Of a stretch of DNA of 64,000 nucleotides, positions 53,725 through 62,350 are shown one piece after another. The notes under the pieces were generated by a model. That model saw only the letters and a program-made list of their open reading frames with translations, was not told the origin of the DNA and ran no database searches. Positions within the stretch are counted from its first letter, which is position 1. Every line of letters begins with the position of its first letter. This DNA is from Shewanella violacea DSS12. GTDB lineage: Bacteria; Pseudomonadota; Gammaproteobacteria; Enterobacterales; Shewanellaceae. A program made the translations under genes and the position numbers. The DNA lies in the NCBI RefSeq assembly GCF_000091325.1, contig NC_014012.1:3020824-3084823 (forward strand), read 5' to 3'.

Positions 53725-53800
53725 CTAAGAGCAACTAAGAGCAACTAAGAGCAACTAAGAGCAACTAAGAGCAACTAAGAGAAACTAAGAGAAACTAAGA
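53721..53800. repeat. 10-bp x8 tandem repeat (GCAACTAAGA)
   Basis: Eight units: one variant ATAACTAAGA containing the tctC stop, five GCAACTAAGA, and two GAAACTAAGA. It is a minisatellite immediately after the gene end. Confidence 0.95.
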
Positions 53801-53808
53801 GTATTCAC

Positions 53809-53841
53809 AATAACCCTATCATCGCCGTAAGATGGGTTATT
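53809..53841. terminator. Possible terminator hairpin between tctC and bioD
   Basis: AATAACCC (53809-53816) pairs with GGGTTATT (53834-53841), with ATC/GAT inside. T runs are weak, so the call is tentative. It sits between convergent genes. Confidence 0.4.
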
Positions 53842-53880
53842 CAAAAGCAAAAATAGCTTAGATTAAGCAGTCCAAGAAAC

Positions 53881-54585
53881 TTAAATAGTCGATGGAACCA
53901 AAGTCGCCAGACTAAGATGCTCAGCAGCAGCTTTAGCAGTAACCTCACTGAGATAAGGCACCACGCCTAAACAAGGGGATGGCATGAGTTGAAACAGGCT
54001 AGCTAGGTTCTCATCCAGGCAGCTGGTCTGTGGCTCCACAATATTTGCGACCCAACCTGCAACGGTTAAGCCATCGGCTATGATAGCTTCATGTGTGAGC
54101 ACTGCATGATTTAAGCAGCCTAGTTTCACCCCCACGACTAAAATCACTGGCATATCTAAGGCTTGAACAAGCTCAGAGAGAAAGTGGCCTCCCCCTAAAG
54201 GCAGACGCCAGCCCCCCGCCCCTTCGATAAGACAGACATCATTATGATTCAGCTCAGCTGCCGCTAGACTTAGTTGTATTTTGGCCAGTAATGCCCCTGG
54301 ACTGATGTCCACTCCAACCTGTGACGCTGCAATATGCGGCGCAATGCCAGGCAAGAAAGAGATAGGATTAACCAGATCATAATCCAACTTAATGCTGGAC
54401 TCTTCTATGAGTGCTAAGGCATCACTGTTTCTCAAGCCTATTTCTGTCTGCTCACAACCTGAGGCGACAGGTTTAAGCCCTAAGGTACGCTCATAAGCTT
54501 GGTTTTGGCTCATTTTATACAAGAGCGCCGAAGTGACTAAGGTCTTACCACTATCTGTGTCTGTTCCTGTGACGAAGTACTTCAT
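53881..54585 (-). CDS. bioD: BioD, dethiobiotin synthetase
   Basis: 234 residues. MKYFVTGTDTDSGKTLVTSA is the P-loop, KPVASGC and LVNPISFLPGIAPHIAA the substrate region, and LIEGAGGWRLPLGGG the second signature. It makes dethiobiotin from DAPA, CO2 and ATP. It overlaps the bioC stop by 4 bp; last gene of bioBFCD. Confidence 0.95.
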   Translation of the reverse strand: MKYFVTGTDTDSGKTLVTSALLYKMSQNQAYERTLGLKPVASGCEQTEIGLRNSDALALIEESSIKLDYDLVNPISFLPGIAPHIAASQVGVDISPGALLAKIQLSLAAAELNHNDVCLIEGAGGWRLPLGGGHFLSELVQALDMPVILVVGVKLGCLNHAVLTHEAIIADGLTVAGWVANIVEPQTSCLDENLASLFQLMPSPCLGVVPYLSEVTAKAAAEHLSLATLVPSTI

Positions 54586-55376
54586 TGGTTACTCAACCTT
54601 TTTGCTGAAATAAGGGCTATCTGGTAAGTCAGAGGAAGTCCTTGGGCTGTGCGACTAAGCTCGGCAGCAGCCAATAACTTTGTCCAATCGCCTCGACCAC
54701 GGATCCCTTGGCTTGGCTTGTCCTTAGCGCTGTCATTATCATCGCCATTGCCATGAATAGAGGCACCGACGCCTTTAATGGAATAGAGTAAGGATTTCAA
54801 ATCGGCAAAGTAGACGCTAATAGCCCTCGTCTCAAACGAGATTATCTGCCACTTGTCTCTATCGAAGTGACTTAGAATCTCCTCCATGGACCTAAATGCA
54901 TTCACCCTAAAGCCTAATTCTGTAAGCTCAGGTAAGCTATCTTGGGCAACTAGCGCCAAATGATACTCACCCTCGGCTTTTAGCACCCGAGCCGTCTCAT
55001 TGAAACTGGTGGAAAGGCTGCCGCACCACTGCAGGGCTAGATTAGAATAGGCGCTGTCAATGGAGTTTTCAGGCAGAGGAATGGATTCAGCATTGGCACA
55101 AACTGTCTGGTAGGTGGGAAAATCTAGCTTAACCTGCTCGAGCATGCCTTGGGCGATATCTAATGCTATCACCTGCTTAACCGAGGAGAACTGACTGAAA
55201 TCAGTCCCCGGACCTGCACCTATATCCAGCAGAACTCCGCTTGGGTTCATTGTGTCGAAAATCTGCATGCTGGAGAGTTTCTGTACTCTGTCGTGCTCAT
55301 GGTAATGCTTTGCCGCTGCGGAAAATCGCTGAGCAACGGTTTTATCATTAATGCTTTGTGCTACCCTTTTATTCAC
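54582..55376 (-). CDS. bioC: BioC, malonyl-ACP O-methyltransferase
   Basis: 264 residues. The BioC start (VAQRFSAAAKHYHEHDRVQK) and SAM motifs (GVLLDIGAGPGTDFSQFSSV, ALDIAQGMLEQVK, SAYSNLALQWCG) are clear. It methylates malonyl-ACP to begin pimelate synthesis. No bioH in the window, so demethylation must be by an enzyme elsewhere. A small insertion rich in aspartate and lysine (about 210-225) is unusual. Confidence 0.93.
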   Translation of the reverse strand: MNKRVAQSINDKTVAQRFSAAAKHYHEHDRVQKLSSMQIFDTMNPSGVLLDIGAGPGTDFSQFSSVKQVIALDIAQGMLEQVKLDFPTYQTVCANAESIPLPENSIDSAYSNLALQWCGSLSTSFNETARVLKAEGEYHLALVAQDSLPELTELGFRVNAFRSMEEILSHFDRDKWQIISFETRAISVYFADLKSLLYSIKGVGASIHGNGDDNDSAKDKPSQGIRGRGDWTKLLAAAELSRTAQGLPLTYQIALISAKRLSNQ

Positions 55377-55452
55377 TACTTCGGGCTCCTTCGTTTTACT
55401 TTTTACAGGCTATCGGCACCATATTTAATACCGACTGTTCTCACTTTTGAAA

Positions 55453-56742
55453 TTAGGCTAAGCTATTGGTTAATCCAACCACTAATCTATTTATGTCATC
55501 ACGAGTATGCATAGCTGTGATAGTCATTCGCAGTCGCGCAGAGCCTTTAGGCACTGTTGGAGGACGAATAGCCCCGACCCAGAGTCCTAACTGCTTAAGT
55601 TTGTCGGCAACGAGTAAGGTGGTATCAACATCACCCAGCAACAAGGGCTGAATTGCAGTGTATGAATCGGCCAACTTGATATCTGCCAGCTCACATTGCT
55701 GCCTAAAATAGCCTATATTATCGGCCAATGTTTGAGCCAGAGACTTGTCTGTATCAATGAGATCCACTGCGGCTAAAGCAACACAGGCATTCACCGGCGA
55801 AATAGCGGTGGAATAGATATATTCTCTGGCATTGGAGACCAGAAAATCGATCACCTGCTGACTGGCTAAGATGGCAGCGCCTTGACAGCCTAAAGCCTTA
55901 CCAAAGGTGACCACCTGTATATCGGCAATCTTGGCATCGACTAATGGCGGCGTCTGCACCCCAAAACCGTGAGCATCATCGACAATGAGGCAGACATTAT
56001 TCTGCTTACAAAGGGCAGACAATGATGAGAGCGGTGCGATATCACCGTCCATGCTAAAAATACTTTCGGTGACCAAGGCGCTGGGCACTTGCTGGTTCAT
56101 AATGCGCTCGGCGCTGGTAATATCATTATGTAGGAAACGCTTTAACTGAGTCTGACTGTCTCTTAGCCCATCGATAACAGAGGCGTGCATCAGCTTATCA
56201 GCCATCACCATATCCCTTGAATCGAACAGGGTCTTCATCAATGCCGTATTCGCACTGAAACCCGAGCAAAATAATAAAGCCGCCTCGTGGCCAGTGATCT
56301 GGCAGAGTCTCTGCTCCAATGCCAGATGCGCCTCACTATAACCTGTGACCAAAGGTGAGGAACCACTGCCTACACCGTAACGTTTAGCCCCAAGGCACAT
56401 GGCATCAATTAGCTTAGGTGAACGAGATAAGCCAAGATAGTCGTTGCTGCTAAAATTGAGGTAATGCTTACCCTCTAAGGTGAAGGATAATGCCCCAGGC
56501 GCTTCAATATTAGTTGCCTCAATATTAGTTACTTCAATATTAGTTGCTTCAATATTAGTTGCTTCAATATTAGTTGCTTCAATATTAGCTGCTTCAATAT
56601 TAGTTGCTTCGATATTAGTTGCTTCAATATTAGGCGCCTGAGATAAGCGTGCAGATATAGCATGCCTGCGACGCAGCAAGCCTTGGCTAGCTAGCTGAGC
56701 CTGAGTCTTATCTATCTTATCCAGCAAAGAGGAAGTACTCAT
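55453..56742 (-). CDS. bioF: BioF, 8-amino-7-oxononanoate synthase, with repeat-expanded N-terminus
   Basis: 429 residues, about 45 more than E. coli BioF. The PLP enzyme body is intact: LNFSSNDYLGLSRSPKLIDA, AALLFCSGFSANTALMKTLF, FSMDGDIAPL, VDDAHGFGVQ, and the lysine in VVTFGKALGCQGAAI. The extra length is nine NIEAT-type 5-residue units at about 35-79, between the N-terminal helix and the catalytic domain. The change lies in a surface linker, so activity is probably kept. Confidence 0.94.
   Translation of the reverse strand: MSTSSLLDKIDKTQAQLASQGLLRRRHAISARLSQAPNIEATNIEATNIEAANIEATNIEATNIEATNIEVTNIEATNIEAPGALSFTLEGKHYLNFSSNDYLGLSRSPKLIDAMCLGAKRYGVGSGSSPLVTGYSEAHLALEQRLCQITGHEAALLFCSGFSANTALMKTLFDSRDMVMADKLMHASVIDGLRDSQTQLKRFLHNDITSAERIMNQQVPSALVTESIFSMDGDIAPLSSLSALCKQNNVCLIVDDAHGFGVQTPPLVDAKIADIQVVTFGKALGCQGAAILASQQVIDFLVSNAREYIYSTAISPVNACVALAAVDLIDTDKSLAQTLADNIGYFRQQCELADIKLADSYTAIQPLLLGDVDTTLLVADKLKQLGLWVGAIRPPTVPKGSARLRMTITAMHTRDDINRLVVGLTNSLA
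56501..56635. repeat. 15-bp x9 tandem repeat inside bioF
   Basis: Nine 15-bp units encode NIEAT with minor changes (NIEAA, NIEVT, NIEAP). Frame is kept because the period is a multiple of three. Confidence 0.95.
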
Positions 56743-56785
56743 AGCCCTTGCTCACTTGCGAGCGGATTTAGAACTCTCATCTAAT

Positions 56786-57850
56786 TTACAAGGCTGCAGC
56801 ATCATAGAAGGCAGAGCTCTGTTTATCCATGATGGCGTTCGCCTTAGCCGTTGCCTTGGCTATCACGGCCTTATCATCTTCTACCGTGGCATATTTACCT
56901 TGCTCCGGATGTAGACCCAGGCGTTTAAACAGTGTCATATCATCATTCTCTTCTGGGTTATTAGTGGTCAATAACTTACAACCATAGAAGATAGAATTAG
57001 CTCCAGCGAAGAAACACATGGCCTGCATCTCATCAGACATTTTCTCACGACCCGCCGACAGACGAACTCTTGAGTAAGGCATTAAAATCCGTGCCACTGC
57101 AATCGTACGCACAAATACTAAGGGGTCGAGGTCATCGATATTCTCGAACGGAGTACCAGCGACCTTGACCAACATATTAATAGGCACAGAATCGGGATGC
57201 TGCTCCATGTTCGCCAATTGCTGTAATAAACCGGCACGATCACTCGCCTGTTCGCCCATACCAACGATGCCACCAGAGCAAACCTTCATGCCAGCGGCGC
57301 GAACATTAGACAAGGTATCGAGTCTGTCCTGATAGGTTCGTGTGGTGATGATATCGCCATAGTACTCGGGAGAGGTGTCTAAGTTATGGTTATAGTAGTC
57401 CAGTCCCGCCTCAGCCAGCTCTCCGGCTTGCTCAGGAGAAAGCATGCCTAAGGTCATGCAGGTCTCCATACCCATATCTTTGACTTCGCTGACCATATCT
57501 TTTAAATAAGGCATGTCTCTTGGGTGTGGATTACGCCAGGCGGCGCCCATACAGAAGCGCGAAGCTCCAGCGGCTTTAGCGCTACGAGCCTCAGTCAATA
57601 CCTTATCAATTTCGATTAATCGCTCTTTCTCCAGACCCGTGTCGTAGCGGGCACTCTGGGGGCAATATTTGCAATCTTCGGGACAAGCGCCGGTTTTAAT
57701 CGACAATAATCGGCTGATCTGCACTTCGTTTGGATCGAATACCTGACGATGTAATGAATGGGCCTTAAACAGGAGGTCATTCATAGGCAAATCAAAAAGT
57801 TCTGTTATTTCATCACGTTGCCAATCATAGCGCAGCTGTATATCCGACAT
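56786..57850 (-). CDS. bioB: BioB, biotin synthase
   Basis: 354 residues. The radical-SAM motif [11 protein letters not shown], the second cluster arginine region ([16 protein letters not shown]) and [20 protein letters not shown] are present. It inserts sulfur into dethiobiotin. First gene of bioBFCD; its promoter overlaps the BirA-type operator shared with bioA. AAGGG lies upstream of the ATG. Confidence 0.96.
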   Translation of the reverse strand: MSDIQLRYDWQRDEITELFDLPMNDLLFKAHSLHRQVFDPNEVQISRLLSIKTGACPEDCKYCPQSARYDTGLEKERLIEIDKVLTEARSAKAAGASRFCMGAAWRNPHPRDMPYLKDMVSEVKDMGMETCMTLGMLSPEQAGELAEAGLDYYNHNLDTSPEYYGDIITTRTYQDRLDTLSNVRAAGMKVCSGGIVGMGEQASDRAGLLQQLANMEQHPDSVPINMLVKVAGTPFENIDDLDPLVFVRTIAVARILMPYSRVRLSAGREKMSDEMQAMCFFAGANSIFYGCKLLTTNNPEENDDMTLFKRLGLHPEQGKYATVEDDKAVIAKATAKANAIMDKQSSAFYDAAAL

Positions 57851-57915
57851 TTAACTTACCCTTTTTGCTCAATATAATTTGTTTTTATCTTGCCTAGGAT
57901 ACCTGCAGGTCTTAA

Positions 57916-57950
57916 TCTGTCAACGCCAACCAGTCAAATAGGTTTACTAA
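57916..57950. promoter_or_regulatory. BirA-type operator between bioB and bioA
   Basis: TGTCAACG (57918-57925), a 15-nt spacer and GGTTTACT (57941-57948) match the BirA consensus TGTAAACC-N15-GGTTTACA at 6 and 7 of 8 positions. On the minus strand TTGACA (57922-57917) with TATCCT 16 bp downstream forms a bioB promoter that overlaps the operator. Repression by biotinyl-BirA is the family expectation. Confidence 0.75.
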
Positions 57951-57960
57951 CGGTTAATAT

Positions 57961-59361
57961 ATGAACAAAAACAATTCCAATATCAGTCCTAGTATCTCAA
58001 CAGCGACTCTTTCAACAGCAGAGCCTTCAAGCTCCAGCATAGATTTTGAATTTGATAAACAGCATATCTGGCATCCCTATACCTCAATGAACAATGCCCT
58101 GCCTGCATTCGGTGTGGTATCGGCAAAAGAGTGCCTACTCACCTTAGATGATGGTCGCCAGCTTATCGATGGCACCAGCTCCTGGTGGGCCTGTGTTCAT
58201 GGGTACAGCCATCCGGCAATCGTCGATGCTATGCAGAGTCAACTTGGAAAACTCAGCCATGTGATGTTTGGCGGTATCACTCATCAACCTGCCATCGAAC
58301 TCTCGAAAAAATTGGTCGCCATGACCAGTGATAACCTGACTAAGGTGTTTCTGGCAGACTCAGGCTCTATTGCCGTCGAAGTGGCGCTTAAGATGGCACT
58401 GCAATATTGGCAAGGCAGAAATCAGCCTAACAAACAGCGCATCCTCACGGTAAAATGCGGCTATCACGGCGATACCTTCGCCGCCATGAGCATATGTGAT
58501 CCCGAAGGCGGCATGCACACCATGTTCGGTGACTCAGTCACCCAACACGAATTTGTCAGCGCACCACAGGCATGTTTTGGTGCCTGTTTTAATCCCAGCG
58601 AACTGGGCGAGATGCGAGCCAAACTTGAGGCCATGCAAGGTGAAATTGCCGCCGTGATCATAGAGCCTATACTGCAAGGCGCTGGCGGTATGCGCTTCTA
58701 CCACCCGGATTATCTACTCGGCCTGCGTCAACTTTGTGATGAATTTAAGGTGCTACTGATACTCGATGAGATAGCCACGGGCTTTGGCCGCACCGGCAAG
58801 ATGTTCGCCTATGAGCATGCCGCATCTAATGGACAAACCGTTGAGGCCGATATCTTATGTTTAGGCAAGGCGCTCACCGGCGGCTATATATCACTGGCTG
58901 TTACTATGTGCAGTGATGAAGTCGCACAAGGGATCAGCGACTCCCCTGCCGGCGTCTTTATGCATGGTCCTACCTTTATGGGTAACCCATTAGCTTGCTC
59001 GGCCGCCTGTGCCAGCTTAGATCTGCTTGCAAATGGTGAATGGCAAGGACAAATCGCCAGTATAGAAGCTCAATTAAGTACTGAACTGGCAGAAGCTATC
59101 GATTATCCCCAGGTAAAAGATGTGCGAGTACTGGGCGCCATCGGGGTGATTGAGATGAAATCGACTGTCAATACAGCTCAGCTACAGCAAGAGTTTGTCG
59201 ACCTTGGCGTGTGGATCCGCCCCTTCTCCAACCTTATCTACATCATGCCCCCCTACGTGATCACACCCGAGCAGCTGACTAAACTGACCTCGGCAATGAA
59301 AATCGTCGCCAGCAAGCTGGTGGAAAGCGTTGAAGTGAGCGGTTTTATCAGCCATGGCTAA
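57961..59361 (+). CDS. bioA: BioA, adenosylmethionine-8-amino-7-oxononanoate transaminase
   Basis: 466 residues. After a serine-rich N-terminal tail not usual for the family, the enzyme begins FDKQHIWHPYTSMNNALPAF. Motifs LIDGTSSWWACVHGYSHPAI, CGYHGDTFAAMSICDPEGGM, LILDEIATGFGRTGKMFAYE and the PLP lysine in LCLGKALTGG are intact. It makes DAPA using SAM as amino donor. It is divergent from bioB. Confidence 0.95.
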   Translation: MNKNNSNISPSISTATLSTAEPSSSSIDFEFDKQHIWHPYTSMNNALPAFGVVSAKECLLTLDDGRQLIDGTSSWWACVHGYSHPAIVDAMQSQLGKLSHVMFGGITHQPAIELSKKLVAMTSDNLTKVFLADSGSIAVEVALKMALQYWQGRNQPNKQRILTVKCGYHGDTFAAMSICDPEGGMHTMFGDSVTQHEFVSAPQACFGACFNPSELGEMRAKLEAMQGEIAAVIIEPILQGAGGMRFYHPDYLLGLRQLCDEFKVLLILDEIATGFGRTGKMFAYEHAASNGQTVEADILCLGKALTGGYISLAVTMCSDEVAQGISDSPAGVFMHGPTFMGNPLACSAACASLDLLANGEWQGQIASIEAQLSTELAEAIDYPQVKDVRVLGAIGVIEMKSTVNTAQLQQEFVDLGVWIRPFSNLIYIMPPYVITPEQLTKLTSAMKIVASKLVESVEVSGFISHG

Positions 59362-59517
59362 AGATTCATCTTAGACACCAATATGTTTTTTGTGGCCTGT
59401 AATAGCACCACTGTGGATACCTTAGATGATATAGGGCCATCTAATATTAGTGGTGATTGGTTTGATGATTAAATCCGTAGGTCTAAAAAATTCAACAGAG
59501 ATAAAAATATAAATACT

Positions 59518-59569
59518 CAATTAAGCACTTAGGTGCAGGCTTTATTGCCTGCACCTAAGTGCTTAATTG
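59518..59569. repeat. Perfect 23-bp inverted repeat (strong hairpin)
   Basis: The arm at 59518-59540 (CAATTAAGCACTTAGGTGCA...) is exactly complementary to 59547-59569, with a 6-nt loop (TTTATT). It has no T tail on either strand. It lies in the 315-bp gap after bioA (59362-59676), which otherwise shows no gene. Confidence 0.95.
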
Positions 59570-59676
59570 TGCTTCTGTATCTGCTCTAACATTAGACTTA
59601 AACTTAGAAAACAAGATAACACTAGACCTAAGCTCACCTATATAAGTTTGCTAGCTAGGTACAGGCTAGCCTGCCG

Positions 59677-60114
59677 TTAGCCTACCTTAGGTTGCTCCGT
59701 TCTGGGTTTCCATTCCCACCACTGCATCTGCTCGTCACCTTGTTGGTCTGACTGCTTGTCCGATACAGGCTTATAAGCCTCTCCCTCTGCAGGTTCTTGC
59801 TTATAAGATCGGGTCTGATAAATATCCCAGGTGATCAGGTAGTTTGGGTCGGTCACAGTGACTCCATCAACACTGGTGTGAAACTTTCCCTTGGGAGCAG
59901 TAAACCAACATGACAAATCTGTGGGGATGAGGAACTGCTTACTTCCTTGACTCGAACTCTCCTTTTCGAACAGGGCTATGCCTATGCCTTTTTCTGCATC
60001 GCAGGAGCTTACCTTTCCCGCTAATAGAGACTGCTTGAGCATCTCCCCTTCGGCGGAAAAGTAAGTCAGTCCAATCAAGCAGGTCTTCTCTATGGTCGTT
60101 TCCAATGTCAGCAT
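59677..60114 (-). CDS. Small protein of unknown function beside the nitrate-reductase genes
   Basis: 145 residues from the ATG at 60114, with GAGGTG upstream; the frame extends to 60189 through a very basic stretch (NNKDKHDKNNKHKRDE) that is probably untranslated. No membrane segment or known motif. Features: TCLIGLTYFSAEGEMLKQSL, IPTDLSCWFTAPKGKFHTSV, and a tryptophan-rich tail (QWWEWKPRTE). It is 98 bp after the FeS/anchor gene on the same strand. It could be a chaperone or small subunit of that complex, but nothing proves it. Confidence 0.65.
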   Translation of the reverse strand: MLTLETTIEKTCLIGLTYFSAEGEMLKQSLLAGKVSSCDAEKGIGIALFEKESSSQGSKQFLIPTDLSCWFTAPKGKFHTSVDGVTVTDPNYLITWDIYQTRSYKQEPAEGEAYKPVSDKQSDQQGDEQMQWWEWKPRTEQPKVG

Positions 60115-60211
60115 ACTCACCTCATCTCGTTTGTGCTTATTATTCTTATCATGCTTGTCTTTATTGTTCTGGCTCTTGTTACTGCGCAACTCCCAACACT
60201 TGTTATCTAGC

Positions 60212-62293
60212 TTAATGGGCTAGCGGCGCCACACCACAGGCCGGATTATCCGCCAAACCTATGTCTCTGGCATGTTGCTCGAATCCCTTGTTCTTCCAGA
60301 AGAAGGCGCCGGGCATAGTAGTGGGGATCACCAGATTATAAAACAGAGCCCGACCTATGACGGCACTGATACAATTAATCAGGGCGATAACTGACCAGGC
60401 AACAAATGCCCACAGGTTAACGCCTACTGACTCTGAGGCTAGCCCTTGGGTGTTGAACAAGCCAAGTTCTCCCAGGGCCAGTAATGTCAGGCTGGCAAAG
60501 ATATTCAAGGTTAACATCAGGTTACGTAGCTTGTAAGTCTTGCCAAAGGTAGTGCACTGAATATAGTGCGCCGCGCCGCCCTCATTCTCACTGGCATTGA
60601 GATCCCGGTTGTGACCTATCAAACCTATGGCTTCGAGCACCACACCGAATAGCCACACACCTCCCAGTAGCTGTAAGGCGGGTAAGAGTGGTAGTGACAA
60701 CACGGCGAGTGTGCTCAATACCATCACGCCGCTCACCATGGCTCCCAAGGACACGCTGTTACCCACAAAGCTGGTCAGTGTCTGCCAATGATTCCAGAAC
60801 GGACGCGCCTTGATCTGATAACACTGGTTCATGTAATACAGACCCGCGGCGCCAGCGATAGCGGCAAAAACGCCCGCCCCCAGCGTTAGGTTAACCAAGG
60901 GCAAGGCATTAGTAAGCACTGATAGTTCGATGTCAAAACCAGATACCAAGAGTTCATTAATCCAGGTATTCGTGGCTAGCAGACTCACAGCCATCAGACC
61001 GAGTCCGGCGCTGAACAAGGCCAGGCCTAATCCTTCACGGCTCATGGGTGAATAACGCAAGTTGTTAAACCCACGATAGAAACGAAAAGGTTTACCCAGA
61101 TGAGTAACACTCATAAACAGGCCAAAAGAGGTCATCGATAGCGATGTGACCACCAGCACTAACATCATGTCTGAGGCCATAAATAGCTCAAACAGTTCGA
61201 CCCCAGCCAAGGCCGCAAAGAAGGGGACCATAAAGGTACCCAAGGCAGCCTGAGCAAACAGGGTGAACAGCACCAAGGGATTCTCCCGACTGTTGAGTTT
61301 GGCCAGGTTCCAGTGTTGCTTCTTGCCCACTTTTTGATCTATCACAGGCTTATATTGGCCATCTTCACCCTTGTGGTATTTAACCGGCATGGAGTCGGTT
61401 CGCGTCATCTCCTCCGGCATAGACTTGGTCTGCTGGAAACGTATGTTGGGCCGGGTGATTTCCGGTGATGGGAAGCCAGGAATGCTGGTCTTACATTGCT
61501 CACGGCTCTCCGGCGTATTCTCGATCACACCAAAATCCAGTGCATTACCCACACAGGCTGAGACGCACGCAGGCTTGAGGCCCACTTCTAACCTATCGAC
61601 ACACATGTTGCACTTAGACACTCTTCCCTTAACTGGATCCAACTGAGGCGCATTGTAGGGACAAACCCAGGTGCAGTAGCCACAGCCGAAACAGGTTTCA
61701 GGGTCCTGCAACACGGCGCCATATTCAGCATGTTTAGTATAAGCTCGGGTCGGACAGCCCTTGAGACAGACGGGATCGTCACAGTGGTTACAGGCCATGG
61801 AGATGTTCATCCGCTTATAATCCGGATATGAGCCCCCCTCCACATAGCCAACCGAGCGAAATGCCAGATGAGCCGGGGTGTCGTTCTTCTCGGCGCAGGC
61901 CGACTCGCAGGCATGACAACCGATACAGTTATCTGCGGTAAAGAAGAAACCATGCTGCTTGTTACGATCTGGATTCGTGCCCACTGCCGGATTGTCGTTG
62001 ATAAACATGGAGCGGCCCACAGGATTATCGGTCAACTCCACCAAGTCGATACGCTTGCCGTAGCGGTTCTCTATCTCGCTATCTGTCTTAGGCAGATAGG
62101 CGTAGGCCTGTTCCTCGGTGCGTACTTCCCAATGATCCGAGCGCCCCAGCTGCTCTTCGCCTCTCTTAGGTAAAACGTTCGCTTTGGTCACCTTTATGCT
62201 TGAGCCGGTCTCTGGGGTAAATAGCCCTACCCCAGCCTTGTCACTGTCACTGCCACTGTGCAATCTGCTACCTTGAGTTATCTGTGATGTCAT
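60212..62293 (-). CDS. Fused 4Fe-4S electron-transfer and DmsC-type membrane anchor subunit
   Basis: 693 residues. The N-terminal third carries four ferredoxin-type cysteine clusters: CIGCHACESAC, CNHCDDPVCLKGCP, CFGCGYCTWVCPYN and CNMCVDRLEVG with KPACVSAC, as in DmsB. The remainder (about 310-690) is hydrophobic, eight or more helices, and matches DmsC anchors. In most complexes these are separate proteins; here they are one chain. Together with the molybdopterin gene just upstream it would form a quinol-linked reductase. An N-terminal extension of about 90 residues precedes the clusters. Confidence 0.9.
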   Translation of the reverse strand: MTSQITQGSRLHSGSDSDKAGVGLFTPETGSSIKVTKANVLPKRGEEQLGRSDHWEVRTEEQAYAYLPKTDSEIENRYGKRIDLVELTDNPVGRSMFINDNPAVGTNPDRNKQHGFFFTADNCIGCHACESACAEKNDTPAHLAFRSVGYVEGGSYPDYKRMNISMACNHCDDPVCLKGCPTRAYTKHAEYGAVLQDPETCFGCGYCTWVCPYNAPQLDPVKGRVSKCNMCVDRLEVGLKPACVSACVGNALDFGVIENTPESREQCKTSIPGFPSPEITRPNIRFQQTKSMPEEMTRTDSMPVKYHKGEDGQYKPVIDQKVGKKQHWNLAKLNSRENPLVLFTLFAQAALGTFMVPFFAALAGVELFELFMASDMMLVLVVTSLSMTSFGLFMSVTHLGKPFRFYRGFNNLRYSPMSREGLGLALFSAGLGLMAVSLLATNTWINELLVSGFDIELSVLTNALPLVNLTLGAGVFAAIAGAAGLYYMNQCYQIKARPFWNHWQTLTSFVGNSVSLGAMVSGVMVLSTLAVLSLPLLPALQLLGGVWLFGVVLEAIGLIGHNRDLNASENEGGAAHYIQCTTFGKTYKLRNLMLTLNIFASLTLLALGELGLFNTQGLASESVGVNLWAFVAWSVIALINCISAVIGRALFYNLVIPTTMPGAFFWKNKGFEQHARDIGLADNPACGVAPLAH

Positions 62294-62350
62294 TATCTCG
62301 TCCCCAGCCTTGAACCTCAGGCTTCAAATTCGCAAAATTATTCCCTAACC

